From contig UQPV01000013.1 of NCBI GenBank assembly GCA_900543035.1, positions 1-49,991 on the forward strand: a stretch of 49,991 nt of DNA. Direction: 5' to 3'. Within the stretch, counting starts at the first letter, position 1. Each line of letters begins with the position of its first letter. The stretch comes from an uncultured Solobacterium sp. (GTDB taxonomy: Bacteria; Bacillota_I; Bacilli_A; Erysipelotrichales; Erysipelotrichaceae). Under the pieces are notes generated by a model. That model made no database searches. It had not been told where the DNA came from and worked only from the letters and a program-made list of their open reading frames with translations. Both the position numbers and the translations under genes were made by a program. Shown one piece after another: positions 8,981 to 16,541 of the stretch.

Positions 8981-10090
8981 TCACATCATGGAACACAGGT
9001 GATTGACCAGCATGCTTTTGGCTTTCATGGTGCTGTGTCCATAGCGGTCCAGCGTAAAGGAGACGCTGGAATGACCGAGGATCTCGCTCAGTGCCTTGAC
9101 CTCGCATCCGGATTCGATGCATCGGGTGGTGAATGTGTGGCGAAGCGTGTGGAAATGAACGTCCTGCAGCGCACACGTCCGCATCAGCTTATCAAAATGG
9201 TACTCGAATACTCTGGGCTCCATGTACTTCTCTTTTCCCGTCAGCACGTACGTTTCCGGATCATCACTGCGATGCGCAGACAGCTTCTCAAACAGAAAGT
9301 CAGAAAGCGGAACGACGCGGTTCGAGCTCTTGCTCTTCGGCGTATCGATGACGATCCTTGTCTTTTTGCCGTCCTTTGCATCCGGGCAGAGGATCCGCTG
9401 CAGTGTCTTGGATATATGGATGCATTTGCAGTCAAACAGGACATCCTTCCATTTGAGCGCACACAGCTCCCCGATCCGCAATCCGGTATACAGGCCCAGC
9501 CAGATCCCTAAATTGATCGGATCATCTTTTGCGCTGATCGCTGCCTCGATGCGTTGCTGCTCCTCTTTGCTGAGAAAGCGCGGTTCCTTTGCCGATACGC
9601 GCACATGGATCAGATCCATGCTGCAATGCAGCGGATATTCCTGCAAGGCCGCATAATTCAAGATCATCTTCAATACAGAAAGAATGGTCCGGATCGTGGA
9701 TGATGTATAGCTCTCTTTGCCTGGCCCGCGGTAGTTCATCGCGATGAAATCCTCAATGGACTTTGTCGTGATGTTACTGATGCGCTCGTGTTCAAAATGA
9801 TTCAAGATATAATGGTCGCCGATATACCGGTAACGGGCATAGGTGGATTCCTTCACTCTTTTCCTTATATATATTAACCACTCTTCATATAAGAGCGAAA
9901 AACAAGGATCCTCCCTTCGTTCTGATGAAAGTGCGGCCATGCATTTTCTGCGCTTTTCTTTGGCTTCTGTATAGGTCTTGCCATAAACCGAAGCATAGAC
10001 GGATTTTCCTGCGTCGTTCTTTCCTTTGATATACCGTGCTTCCCATCTGCCGTCCTTTCTTTTGCGAATGTTTGTTTCTCTTTTTGGCAT
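8981..10090 (-). CDS. Tyrosine recombinase/integrase
   Basis: A 369-residue phage/ICE-type integrase. Start ATG 10090 (MPKRETNIRKRKDGRWEARY) follows AAGGAGG; the frame is open upstream to 10126. Domains: an arm-binding N-terminus (about 1-55, KRKDGRWEARYIKG), a SAM-like core-binding domain (about 65-155), and the catalytic domain with R205 (TGLRIGEL), H314-x2-R317 (HTLRHTF), H340 (LGHSS) and Y350 (LDRYGHS). All catalytic residues are present, so it should be active. No excisionase, relaxase or phage structural gene is nearby, and I found no convincing att direct repeats. It is either a solitary integrase, the remnant of an element, or linked to the broken helicase downstream. Confidence 0.92.
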   Translation of the reverse strand: MPKRETNIRKRKDGRWEARYIKGKNDAGKSVYASVYGKTYTEAKEKRRKCMAALSSERREDPCFSLLYEEWLIYIRKRVKESTYARYRYIGDHYILNHFEHERISNITTKSIEDFIAMNYRGPGKESYTSSTIRTILSVLKMILNYAALQEYPLHCSMDLIHVRVSAKEPRFLSKEEQQRIEAAISAKDDPINLGIWLGLYTGLRIGELCALKWKDVLFDCKCIHISKTLQRILCPDAKDGKKTRIVIDTPKSKSSNRVVPLSDFLFEKLSAHRSDDPETYVLTGKEKYMEPRVFEYHFDKLMRTCALQDVHFHTLRHTFTTRCIESGCEVKALSEILGHSSVSFTLDRYGHSTMKAKSMLVNHLCSMM

Positions 10091-10225
10091 GATCTCATCG
10101 CCCTCCTTTTCAAAATCTGACCACAATTTATACCATGAAAGAAAGACCTAAATGAGATTTTATGCCAGATTATGGTACACATCTGCCAACTATTACATTA
10201 TCCATGCAGTGTCTAAATAAATTTA
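10091..10225. other. Integrase upstream region, no gene seen
   Basis: Part of the roughly 400-nt AT-rich gap between the integrase start and the scpB stop; the rest holds the candidate small RNA. It contains a possible integrase -10 (TATAAA, minus strand) near 10128-10133 without a good -35, and a short imperfect inverted repeat (ATACCAT / ATGGTAC about 40 nt apart). No open frame with a ribosome site was found. Confidence 0.4.
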
Positions 10226-10254
10226 TTGACTGATTATGGGGAAAAGAATAAAAT
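10226..10254 (+). promoter_or_regulatory. Sigma-A promoter of the candidate small RNA
   Basis: TTGACT at 10226-10231 and TAAAAT at 10249-10254, spaced by exactly 17 nt, on the plus strand. It faces away from the integrase, and no plus-strand gene starts before the terminator at 10398. Transcription would begin near 10261. Confidence 0.55.
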
Positions 10255-10260
10255 ATGAGG

Positions 10261-10422
10261 TATAGTCAGGCAGGCAATGGGGAAGATCATGTGCGTTTGA
10301 CTTGATTTTTTCTGTCTGAAAATGGGAATAAAACGATAATTTCAGCGCAAAGCGATCTAGCAGACATCTGCGCATCATCCTGATCGATCATGATTGCCAG
10401 GGAGAGCTCCCTGTTTTTTTTT
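10261..10422 (+). ncRNA. Candidate structured small RNA of about 160 nt
   Basis: The stretch lies between a well-spaced promoter and a terminator and has no plausible coding frame. The 5' part GGCA...ATCATG (about 10275-10294) can pair with CATGATTGCC just before the terminator, closing the whole transcript. TGTCTG/CAGACA and CTGAAA/TTTCAG give alternative internal stems around an A/T-rich loop. It does not show the SRP GGAAG/GGTNNNN apical loop, the tmRNA ends, or a clear 6S central bubble. Family unknown. It sits between an integrase and scpB, so it may be carried by the element or be antisense to a distant target. Confidence 0.4.
10398..10422 (+). terminator. Rho-independent terminator of the candidate small RNA
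   Basis: CAGGGA-GAGC-TCCCTG hairpin directly followed by nine Ts on the plus strand. It serves no annotated plus-strand gene. Confidence 0.75.
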
Positions 10423-10465
10423 GCTTTCCCTGCTCACAGAGATGCGCAAATGCCGATCTGCCGAT

Positions 10466-10491
10466 AAAAAAAGACCCACAAGCGGTGAGTC
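10466..10491 (-). terminator. Terminator of the scpA-scpB operon
   Basis: On the minus strand GACTCAC-CGCTT-GTGGGTC (7-bp stem, one T:G pair) is followed by seven Ts, 9 nt after the scpB stop. Confidence 0.75.
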
Positions 10492-10499
10492 CTGTATGA

Positions 10500-11078
10500 T
10501 CATTCAGCGATCTTTTCTTCATCGTTTTCTTCCGGCTCCTGGGCGAACAATTCCTCATCCAGCGTCATCCTCGTCTTTGGCAGCTCTGGCAGCTCTTGCA
10601 AGCTTTCCAGCGCGAAGGAATCCATGAATTCCTGGGTGACGCGGTAGAGGATGGGCCGTCCGGCGATATCCATGCGTCCGGCCTCTTCGATCAGTCCTCT
10701 GGCCGTGAGCTTCTTTAACATCATATCGCAGCCCACGCCGCGGATCTCTTCGATCTCTGCCCGGGTGATCGGCTGCTTGTATGCGATGATCGCCAGCGTT
10801 TCCATGGCCGCAGAGGAAAGCGTGGCCGGCCGCACGCTGCCAAACAGACGCTGTGCGTATGGGTATACTTCCTCCTTGGAAACGAATTTATATTTGCCGG
10901 CGAAATGGACGAGCTCAAAGCCGCGGCATTCTTCCTGACAGCTTTGCGCGATCTTGTCCAGCTGTTCCTCGATCTCCTCGGGGAACGTCTCATCGATGCA
11001 GCCTTGCAGCTGCGCGATGGTCACCCCCTCATCCCCGCTGAGAAACAGCAGTCCCTCAATGACTGCCTGCAGATTCAT
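10500..11078 (-). CDS. scpB: Segregation and condensation protein B
   Basis: A 192-residue protein of the usual ScpB length. It contains two winged-helix domains: the first covers about residues 1-80 (MNLQAVIEGLLFLSGDEGVT), the second about 90-165, with the well-known ETLAIIAYKQPITRAEIEEIRGV block and GRPILYRVTQEFMDSFAL. ScpB dimers bind ScpA and so regulate the SMC condensin complex that compacts and segregates the nucleoid. The start overlaps the end of scpA by 23 nt. The C-terminal 25 residues are acidic (EEELFAQEPEENDEE). Confidence 0.95.
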   Translation of the reverse strand: MNLQAVIEGLLFLSGDEGVTIAQLQGCIDETFPEEIEEQLDKIAQSCQEECRGFELVHFAGKYKFVSKEEVYPYAQRLFGSVRPATLSSAAMETLAIIAYKQPITRAEIEEIRGVGCDMMLKKLTARGLIEEAGRMDIAGRPILYRVTQEFMDSFALESLQELPELPKTRMTLDEELFAQEPEENDEEKIAE

Positions 11079-11808
11079 AGGTATCCTCTCCTTTGATGAT
11101 CCAGATTGTCTCTTCCTCGTCGATATGAAACAGCAGCACCTTATATTTGATGAGATCGAGCAACGCTAAGAACGTGACGATCACCATACGCAGATCCTCG
11201 CAGTCGCTGCACAGCTGTTCGAAGCTCATCTTCCCTTCCCAGCCGCTGAGCCGCTCCTGGATCTGGCTGACCCGCTCATCCACGGAGATCTCCTTGACCT
11301 TCATCTTCGTTTCATAAGGGTGCATGAGCGCCATGCGCTGCATGACCCGCTTCATCGCCTTGACCAGATCATAAGGGGAGCAGTGCAGCTCTCCTTCCTG
11401 CGGTTCATTCATCCAGCGGGCGCTTTCTTCGCTCAGCGGCTTATCCATGCGGTGCTGGCGATGCTCAAATGATTCCTTCAGCATCAGGCTGACTTCCTTG
11501 AAGCGCTGATATTCCAGCAAGCGGGCCACCAGGCGGTCACGGTGATCCTCCTCATATTCCTCTGTGATCTCCGCCTTCTCCCTTGGCAGCAGCTTCTTGC
11601 TTTTGTATTCCAGCAAGGCCGCCAGTTCGCTGAGGTATTCAGAAGCGATCTCCAGATGCATCGACTCCATCGCATCCAGATAGGCGAGATACTGTTCGGT
11701 AAGCACGTTCATGTCGAGGTCGAACAGATCCAGTTTGTTTTCGCGGATCAGATGCAGCATCAGATCGAGCGGACCTTCAAACTGGTCGATCATGATCTTG
11801 AATTCCAT
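11056..11808 (-). CDS. scpA: Segregation and condensation protein A (SMC kleisin)
   Basis: A 250-residue kleisin that bridges the two SMC heads. The N-terminus has the canonical FEGPLDLMLHLIRENKLDLFDL motif, which binds the SMC neck. The middle is long, charged helices (EYKSKKLLPREKAEI), and the C-terminal winged helix (VIVTFLALLDLIKYKVLLF) contacts the other head. ATG 11808 is preceded by GAGGAGA. Together with scpB it forms a two-gene operon between its own promoter and a terminator, inside a run of minus-strand genes whose next member upstream is spoVAF. Confidence 0.95.
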   Translation of the reverse strand: MEFKIMIDQFEGPLDLMLHLIRENKLDLFDLDMNVLTEQYLAYLDAMESMHLEIASEYLSELAALLEYKSKKLLPREKAEITEEYEEDHRDRLVARLLEYQRFKEVSLMLKESFEHRQHRMDKPLSEESARWMNEPQEGELHCSPYDLVKAMKRVMQRMALMHPYETKMKVKEISVDERVSQIQERLSGWEGKMSFEQLCSDCEDLRMVIVTFLALLDLIKYKVLLFHIDEEETIWIIKGEDTYESAGSH

Positions 11809-11840
11809 ATGATCTCCTCAACCCCTTCCACGTACCTTTC

Positions 11841-11869
11841 ATTATATCAAAAACAAGCCGTTTTGCCAG
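11841..11869 (-). promoter_or_regulatory. Sigma-A promoter for scpAB
   Basis: Minus-strand CTGGCA (11864-11869), 17-nt spacer, perfect TATAAT (11841-11846). It lies 33 nt before the scpA start, in the short gap after spoVAF, allowing vegetative expression independent of the sporulation operon. Confidence 0.5.
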
Positions 11870-11880
11870 TCCCTCTTCGT

Positions 11881-13290
11881 TCATTTCACGCGTTTCGCGC
11901 GACGTCTGGGTGCTGCACGCCTGCCTTTGATGCGCTGTTCATCGGATAAATGGACCGGGCCGCCAAGCAGGATCTGCTTCCACTCCCTGGCGGAAAACGG
12001 GATCAGCGGGTAAAGGTAAGGAAACTTGATCGTCTCTGTAGACAACAACAAAGTAAAGTGGATCAGGATGCCGATGCTCAAGCCCGCCACCCCGCCAAAC
12101 AGCGCGAAGATGCAGATCATCACGCGCATCCATTTGTTCGCCAATGAAAGCTCATAGCCTGGGGTGAGCAAGTTGCCGATGTTGGAGATAGCCACCATGA
12201 TCAAGATCTCTTCGCTGTAAGCGCCGATGCTGATGGCCATGTCGCCCAGCGCGAACACGGCGATGAAGCTCATGATGCTCGAGAGGATCGTCGGCGTGTG
12301 GATGAGCGCCTGACGGATCCATTCGACGACGAGATCGACGATGAGGATCTGCACGCCGAAGGAGACCGGATCTAGATGATCGATGAGCGGGATGTTGAGG
12401 AACGTGCGGTTATGGTTCATCGACAAGACGATCCAGACCGGAAGCAGGTACAGCGACACTGCCATGCCCAGCATGCGCACGATGCGGGTGATGAGCGCGA
12501 CCGTGGTCGTCTGGGTGAATTCTTCCACCTGCTTGCTTTGCTCGATGAACGTCGTGGGCAGGATCATTGCGCCGGGATTATTGTCGACCAGACAGACGAT
12601 ATACCCCTTTAACAGATGGATGGCGCAGATGTCCGGGCGTTCCGTATAGCGCACATGCGGATATGGATTCCACGTCTTGCCATACAGCGCCTCGCACAGA
12701 TTGCGCTCTGAGAAGATCTCCGTATCGTCCTGTTTCTGGATACGTGTCTCAAAGTCCGCGAGCACATCCGGATCAGCGAGCGATGAGATGTAGCAGTAGA
12801 CCACATCGCACGAGGTGTGCGTGCCTTTGCGCACGAGGACGAACTGCAGGTTCGTATCACGGATGCGGCGGCGGATCATGCCGACATTGAGGATGATGTT
12901 CTCCACGAAGCCATCGTGCGAACCGCGGATGCTGCGTTCGACGCTGGGCTCAGCGCTGGGACGAGAGGGGTAGCTGCGCACCTCGACGCAATACCAGGAC
13001 GCGTCATTTTCCAGAAGGACCATGCACTGGCCGCTCAGCAGGCTGGTGATGGCCGCTTCCTCATCCCACACCTGTTCCACAGCGCCCGGATACAGCGTCA
13101 CCTGCAAGCCGTCCTTGGCCGAGACGACAAAGCTCTCGGTGATCGCGGCAAGCAGCCTGGCATCGGTCAGAGACGACAAAAAGATCATCTCCGCCTGCAC
13201 CGACTGGATCTGGATGCTGCGGTAGACGAGATCAAAGCTCGTGCCCAGCCGCCTTTGCAGCGCGGCCGTGCGCTGAATCAGCGTCTTCAT
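11881..13290 (-). CDS. spoVAF: GerA-family spore membrane protein SpoVAF
   Basis: A 469-residue GerA/SpoVAF family protein. The N-terminal about 230 residues form the soluble domain (FDLVYRSIQIQSVQAEMIFLSSLTDARLL; the GSHDGFVENIILNVGMIRRRIRD signature near 125-147). Five or so membrane helices follow from about residue 240, with NPGAMILPTTFIEQSKQVEEFTQTT between. It ends with a basic tail (GRRAAPRRRAKRVK). Last gene of the spoVA operon, it overlaps spoVAE by 4 nt. In Bacillus SpoVAF lies in the spore inner membrane and supports germination. Gene position favours SpoVAF over a nutrient receptor A subunit. Confidence 0.9.
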   Translation of the reverse strand: MKTLIQRTAALQRRLGTSFDLVYRSIQIQSVQAEMIFLSSLTDARLLAAITESFVVSAKDGLQVTLYPGAVEQVWDEEAAITSLLSGQCMVLLENDASWYCVEVRSYPSRPSAEPSVERSIRGSHDGFVENIILNVGMIRRRIRDTNLQFVLVRKGTHTSCDVVYCYISSLADPDVLADFETRIQKQDDTEIFSERNLCEALYGKTWNPYPHVRYTERPDICAIHLLKGYIVCLVDNNPGAMILPTTFIEQSKQVEEFTQTTTVALITRIVRMLGMAVSLYLLPVWIVLSMNHNRTFLNIPLIDHLDPVSFGVQILIVDLVVEWIRQALIHTPTILSSIMSFIAVFALGDMAISIGAYSEEILIMVAISNIGNLLTPGYELSLANKWMRVMICIFALFGGVAGLSIGILIHFTLLLSTETIKFPYLYPLIPFSAREWKQILLGGPVHLSDEQRIKGRRAAPRRRAKRVK

Positions 13291-13637
13291 GATTTCGGGC
13301 GGAACAGCACCGCCACCAGAAATGCGAACAGGATCCCGGCCGTGATCCCGGCTGCCGTCATGTCAAACATGCCCAGCAGGATGCCGATGAGCCCGTTTTC
13401 TTCAGCGCTGGCCAAGGCGCCGTGGATGAGCGAATGGCCGAAGCTGGTGATCGGCAGCGCCGCGCCTGCCTGCGCCCATTCCAACAGCCGATCATACAGC
13501 CCGAAGGTATCCAGCGCAGCGCCAAGGACGACGAACAGCGAGGTGATGTGGCCGGCCGTCAGCTTCGTCTGCTCATAGATCAGCTGCCCCAGCGCGCAGA
13601 TCGCCCCGCAGCATAGAAACGCATTCAAGAACTGCAT
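13287..13637 (-). CDS. spoVAE: Stage V sporulation protein AE, membrane component of the DPA channel
   Basis: A 116-residue, almost wholly hydrophobic protein with about four helices. It carries the SpoVAE features GQLIYEQTKLTAGHITSLFVVLG near 17-39 and the glycine/alanine-rich SFGHSLIHGALASAEENGLIGILLG. With SpoVAC and SpoVAD it takes part in movement of calcium-dipicolinic acid across the forespore/spore inner membrane. It overlaps spoVAD by 13 nt and spoVAF by 4 nt. Confidence 0.93.
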   Translation of the reverse strand: MQFLNAFLCCGAICALGQLIYEQTKLTAGHITSLFVVLGAALDTFGLYDRLLEWAQAGAALPITSFGHSLIHGALASAEENGLIGILLGMFDMTAAGITAGILFAFLVAVLFRPKS

Positions 13638-14632
13638 GCGTCATCCCTCCTTTGATACTCGATCGCATGGGCAATGCATGGGATCGTGTCTTTCTGATAG
13701 ATGGCCATCATCGAAAGCAATGCGCCGGTCGCTAAGATCAGCACGCGCTTTTTCCGGCCGGCGCGCAGCTGGGAGAACACTTCGGCGATGCTCACGCACA
13801 TGCTGCAGGCACAGCCGCTGCCGCCGCAGAACACCGGCTGCCTGCTGACGTCATAGATCATCAGCCCGCAGTCGTTGAAACGGCTGTCCGCATGAATGCC
13901 TTCCTGGGAAAGCAGGTCGCACAGAAAGCCGAAACCGGCCTTGGACAGATCGCCCGTGAGGATCCAGTCATAGTCATCGATCGTGCTGTTGGTCTGCGCA
14001 AGATGCGCATGCAGCGTATCCAGCGCGGCCGGCGCCATGGCGATGCCCATGTCCGATGCGTTTTGATGATGCCAGTCTATGATCCGCCCGAGGGTGAACG
14101 CGCGCACGGCGATCGGCTGCGGCGTCCTTCCCAGCACGATGCTTCCCGCACCGCTCACCGTGGTGGTCGTCGTCTCTTTTTTCTGCACGCCGTATTCATT
14201 GGGAAAGCGAAACTGCCGCTCTGCGGCGGCATTATGGCTGGAGGTGAAAGCCAGCGCATGCGCGGCCATGCCCTGCTGTACGAGCAAGGAAGCCGTGCCG
14301 ATCGCCAGAGACGAGGTGGCGCAGGCCGCATAGACCCCCAGCGTGGGCACATGCAGGTCTCTGGCAAAATAATGGGTGGTCAGCAGCTGGTTCATCAGAT
14401 CTCCGCCGACACAGACATCCAGATCACTGCAGGAAAACCCGCCTTTTCGCAAGGCGAGGTCGCAGGAATGACGCAGCAGGGAGATCTCCGCCTTCTCAAA
14501 GCTGGGCTCCCCATCATGCAGGTCACGCGCGACATAGTCGAGGCCTGCTCCGCATGGTCCCTCGCTTTCCAGCGGACCGCCGCTGCAGGCACTGCTTTGC
14601 ACATAGACATCCGTAAACTGCCAGCTTCTCAC
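13625..14632 (-). CDS. spoVAD: Stage V sporulation protein AD, DPA-binding thiolase-fold protein
   Basis: The frame is open well upstream, but that part is a shadow of spoVAC. The supported start is GTG 14632 (RSWQFTDVYVQSSACSGGPLESEGP), which overlaps the spoVAC stop as GTGA and has GGAGG 6 nt upstream. The 335-residue product matches the family length. It has the thiolase-like fold without a thiolase active site: GVYAACATSSLAIGTASLL near 110-128, SSHNAAAERQFRFPNEYGVQK, TVSGAGSIVLG, and GGSGCACSMCV near the C-terminus. Family knowledge: SpoVAD binds dipicolinic acid directly at the inner membrane surface. Confidence 0.93.
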   Translation of the reverse strand: MRSWQFTDVYVQSSACSGGPLESEGPCGAGLDYVARDLHDGEPSFEKAEISLLRHSCDLALRKGGFSCSDLDVCVGGDLMNQLLTTHYFARDLHVPTLGVYAACATSSLAIGTASLLVQQGMAAHALAFTSSHNAAAERQFRFPNEYGVQKKETTTTTVSGAGSIVLGRTPQPIAVRAFTLGRIIDWHHQNASDMGIAMAPAALDTLHAHLAQTNSTIDDYDWILTGDLSKAGFGFLCDLLSQEGIHADSRFNDCGLMIYDVSRQPVFCGGSGCACSMCVSIAEVFSQLRAGRKKRVLILATGALLSMMAIYQKDTIPCIAHAIEYQRRDDACSS

Positions 14633-15078
14633 AGCGCGCCTCCAAAGAGCAGATAGCGGATGGCGCCGAAGATGACGGCAGAGACGACGCCGTAGGTCAG
14701 CACGGTCCCGGCCATCCGGAACATGCCGCTGCCGATGCCATAGACGAGCCCTTCGCTCTTTCCTTCCAGCGCGCTGGACGCCAGTGAATTGGCAAAGCCG
14801 CAGATGGGGATGAACATGCCTGCTCCGCACTTCTGCGCCAGTCCATCATATCTGCCCAGTCCGCTCATGAGCGCCGCGATGAGCATCACGCTCACCGACA
14901 TCATCGCCAGCGCCTGATCATGATCCAGATGGAGCAGCTGCTGGTAGACGACGAGCAGCAGCTGGCCGAACGCGCCGATGAGCCCGCCGCTGACAAACGC
15001 CGTAACGATATGCCTGTCTTTCTGCGCGGCCGGCGCATGACGGGCCGCGGTCTCTTTCAGCTTTTTTTCATTCATCAT
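14629..15078 (-). CDS. spoVAC: Stage V sporulation protein AC, DPA channel
   Basis: A 149-residue membrane protein with about four helices. The SpoVAC core is present: HIVTAFVSGGLIGAFGQLLLVVYQQLL near 24-50, then GAGMFIPICGFANSLASSALEGKSEGLVYGIGSGMFRMAGTVLTYGV. In Bacillus SpoVAC behaves as a mechanosensitive channel releasing calcium-dipicolinate. Start is ATG 15078 or the adjacent ATG 15075, after CAGGAG. First gene of spoVAC-AD-AE-AF; no spoVAA/AB genes precede it, a common arrangement in Clostridia-like spore formers. Confidence 0.93.
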   Translation of the reverse strand: MMNEKKLKETAARHAPAAQKDRHIVTAFVSGGLIGAFGQLLLVVYQQLLHLDHDQALAMMSVSVMLIAALMSGLGRYDGLAQKCGAGMFIPICGFANSLASSALEGKSEGLVYGIGSGMFRMAGTVLTYGVVSAVIFGAIRYLLFGGAL

Positions 15079-15092
15079 ATCACTCCTGCCCT

Positions 15093-15121
15093 TAGTATGG
15101 ACAGTTTCCTTCGCTTCACGC
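15093..15121 (-). promoter_or_regulatory. Candidate sigma-G (forespore) promoter of the spoVA operon
   Basis: Minus-strand GCGTG (15117-15121), 17-nt spacer, CATACTA (15093-15099), which fits the sigma-G -10 consensus CATNMTA fully and the -35 GMATR at four of five positions. It ends 14 nt before the spoVAC start, so the leader would be very short. spoVA operons are sigma-G-controlled in known spore formers. Confidence 0.45.
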
Positions 15122-15210
15122 AGAAACCACAGACCAGTTTTCCCATTTTTTCACACATTTTTATGACCTTCCTGTGACTTTTTTTGTTTATGATACATCA
15201 GGTGATTTTT

Positions 15211-15939
15211 ATGTACATCAACAACAAGATCTATCACATGTCTCTGCTGGCATGCATGCTCAGCGTCCTGCTGATCAGCATATTTCTGCCTTACACGCAG
15301 AACAGCGCGCCGCGCCCGCAGAAAGCAGACAGTGTTTATTCCTTCATCTCCCCGCAAGAGGAAGAGCAGACGACGATCCTCATCGATGCCGGACATGGCG
15401 GATATGACGGCGGATCGACGAGCTGGGATGAGCGCGTCAACGAAAAAGATGTCACGCTGCAGATCGCGCTGAAGACCGGTGCGCTGTTGGAGGATCTCGG
15501 TTACCGGATCGTCTACTCCCGGACGGATGACAACGTCAGCTGGCCGCAGGACAACGCCGCCGATTTGCAGGCGCGCGTCGATCTGGGCGTAGAGGAAGAG
15601 GCGGATTATTTCATCTCCTTCCATCTGAATGCCACTGATTTTTACAATGACGGCGCCCGCGGCTTCGAGACCTATGTGACCCCGGGCAATGATACCGCAA
15701 AGATCGCATCGGCCATCCATGAACAGCTCGCCCAGCTCGATTATTCCATCGACCGCGGCATCAATGAGGCAGATTATACATCGCTGCATGTGCTGGCGCT
15801 CAATCCGGTGCCTGCCATGCTGCTGGAGCTGGGCTTCATCACGGACGATGCCGATCTGGCCAAGCTGTGCGACAAGTCATTCCAGGAGGAAATGGCCTCT
15901 GCCATCGCCGCCGGCATTCAGGAGACGGTCGAGCAATGA
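15211..15939 (+). CDS. N-acetylmuramoyl-L-alanine amidase, membrane-anchored (Amidase_3)
   Basis: Start ATG 15211 (MYINNKIYHMSLLACMLSVLL), 5 nt after AGGTGA. A hydrophobic signal/anchor helix (about 9-25) precedes the catalytic domain (about 50-240). Zinc ligands and the catalytic Glu are visible: H in LIDAGHGG, E in VNEKD, H in ISFHLNA, and E in LLELGFI. It cuts the amide bond between muramic acid and the stem peptide. Size and single domain without SH3/SPOR repeats resemble CwlD, which makes muramic-lactam in spore cortex. Divergent placement to spoVA is compatible with that, but a vegetative role is not excluded. The end overlaps the Nudix gene by 4 nt. Confidence 0.88.
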   Translation: MYINNKIYHMSLLACMLSVLLISIFLPYTQNSAPRPQKADSVYSFISPQEEEQTTILIDAGHGGYDGGSTSWDERVNEKDVTLQIALKTGALLEDLGYRIVYSRTDDNVSWPQDNAADLQARVDLGVEEEADYFISFHLNATDFYNDGARGFETYVTPGNDTAKIASAIHEQLAQLDYSIDRGINEADYTSLHVLALNPVPAMLLELGFITDDADLAKLCDKSFQEEMASAIAAGIQETVEQ

Positions 15940-16457
15940 AGCTGCTTTCCTCGACGATGATCTGGACAGGAGACATCTTCTCGCTATACAGCGATCAGGT
16001 GCTGCTGGATCATGGCGTCAGCGCGCAGCGCGATCTCATCCGCCATCCCGGCGGAGCGGCCATCCTGCTGATGCGCGATGAGCAGATCCTGCTGGTCAGG
16101 CAATACCGCCATGGCGCAGGACGAACACTGCTGGAAATTCCGGCCGGCAAGCTGGAAAGCGGAGAATCTCCTGACTGCTGCGCAAGACGCGAGCTGGAGG
16201 AGGAAGCCGGTTTCCGCTGCGACGCGCTGCGCCACCTCTGTTCCGTTTACCCCTCGCCCGGCATCTGCAGCGAGCTGCTGCATCTGTATGAGGCCATTTC
16301 TCCCATGCCGCTTCAAGATCCGCGCCCGATGGATCCTGACGAAGACATCACCCTGCAGTGGATCTCCCTGGATGAGGCGCAGGATATGCTGGATCATGGG
16401 GCGATCATGGATGCCAAGACCATCATCGCGCTTCAGCATGCGCTGCTCAGACGATAA
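15936..16457 (+). CDS. Nudix hydrolase, ADP-ribose pyrophosphatase-like
   Basis: 173 residues from ATG 15936, which overlaps the amidase stop (ATGA). The complete Nudix box is present: G in AGKLESGE, then RELEEEAG near residues 83-90, supplying the metal-binding glutamates. The surrounding VRQYRHGAGRTLLEIPAGKLE pattern and the later E in PMDPDEDITLQWISLDEA are typical of the NudF/ADP-ribose branch, which hydrolyses ADP-ribose to AMP and ribose 5-phosphate. Substrate is inferred from family only. Confidence 0.85.
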   Translation: MKLLSSTMIWTGDIFSLYSDQVLLDHGVSAQRDLIRHPGGAAILLMRDEQILLVRQYRHGAGRTLLEIPAGKLESGESPDCCARRELEEEAGFRCDALRHLCSVYPSPGICSELLHLYEAISPMPLQDPRPMDPDEDITLQWISLDEAQDMLDHGAIMDAKTIIALQHALLRR

Positions 16458-16506
16458 GAAAAGACGAAATTCGATATCTTTTCCCCAAATTCCCGCTGAA
16501 TTGCTT

Positions 16507-16512
16507 TATAAT
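16507..16512 (+). promoter_or_regulatory. Candidate -10 element of the ATP-grasp operon
   Basis: A perfect TATAAT 30 nt before the ATP-grasp start, in the only gap (84 nt) of this gene run. No good -35 lies 16-18 nt upstream, so it may need an activator or be weak. Confidence 0.3.
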
Positions 16513-16541
16513 GATACAGACTGGGAAAGGTGGATGGATTT

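Noticed and set aside
8950..10260. Integrase as an invertase switching a glycan-locus promoter
   Set aside because: I found only short imperfect inverted repeats (6-7 bp) and no promoter between longer repeats.
10261..10422. Candidate small RNA as SRP RNA, tmRNA or 6S RNA
   Set aside because: It lacks the SRP apical loop, tmRNA tRNA-like ends and a clear 6S bubble.
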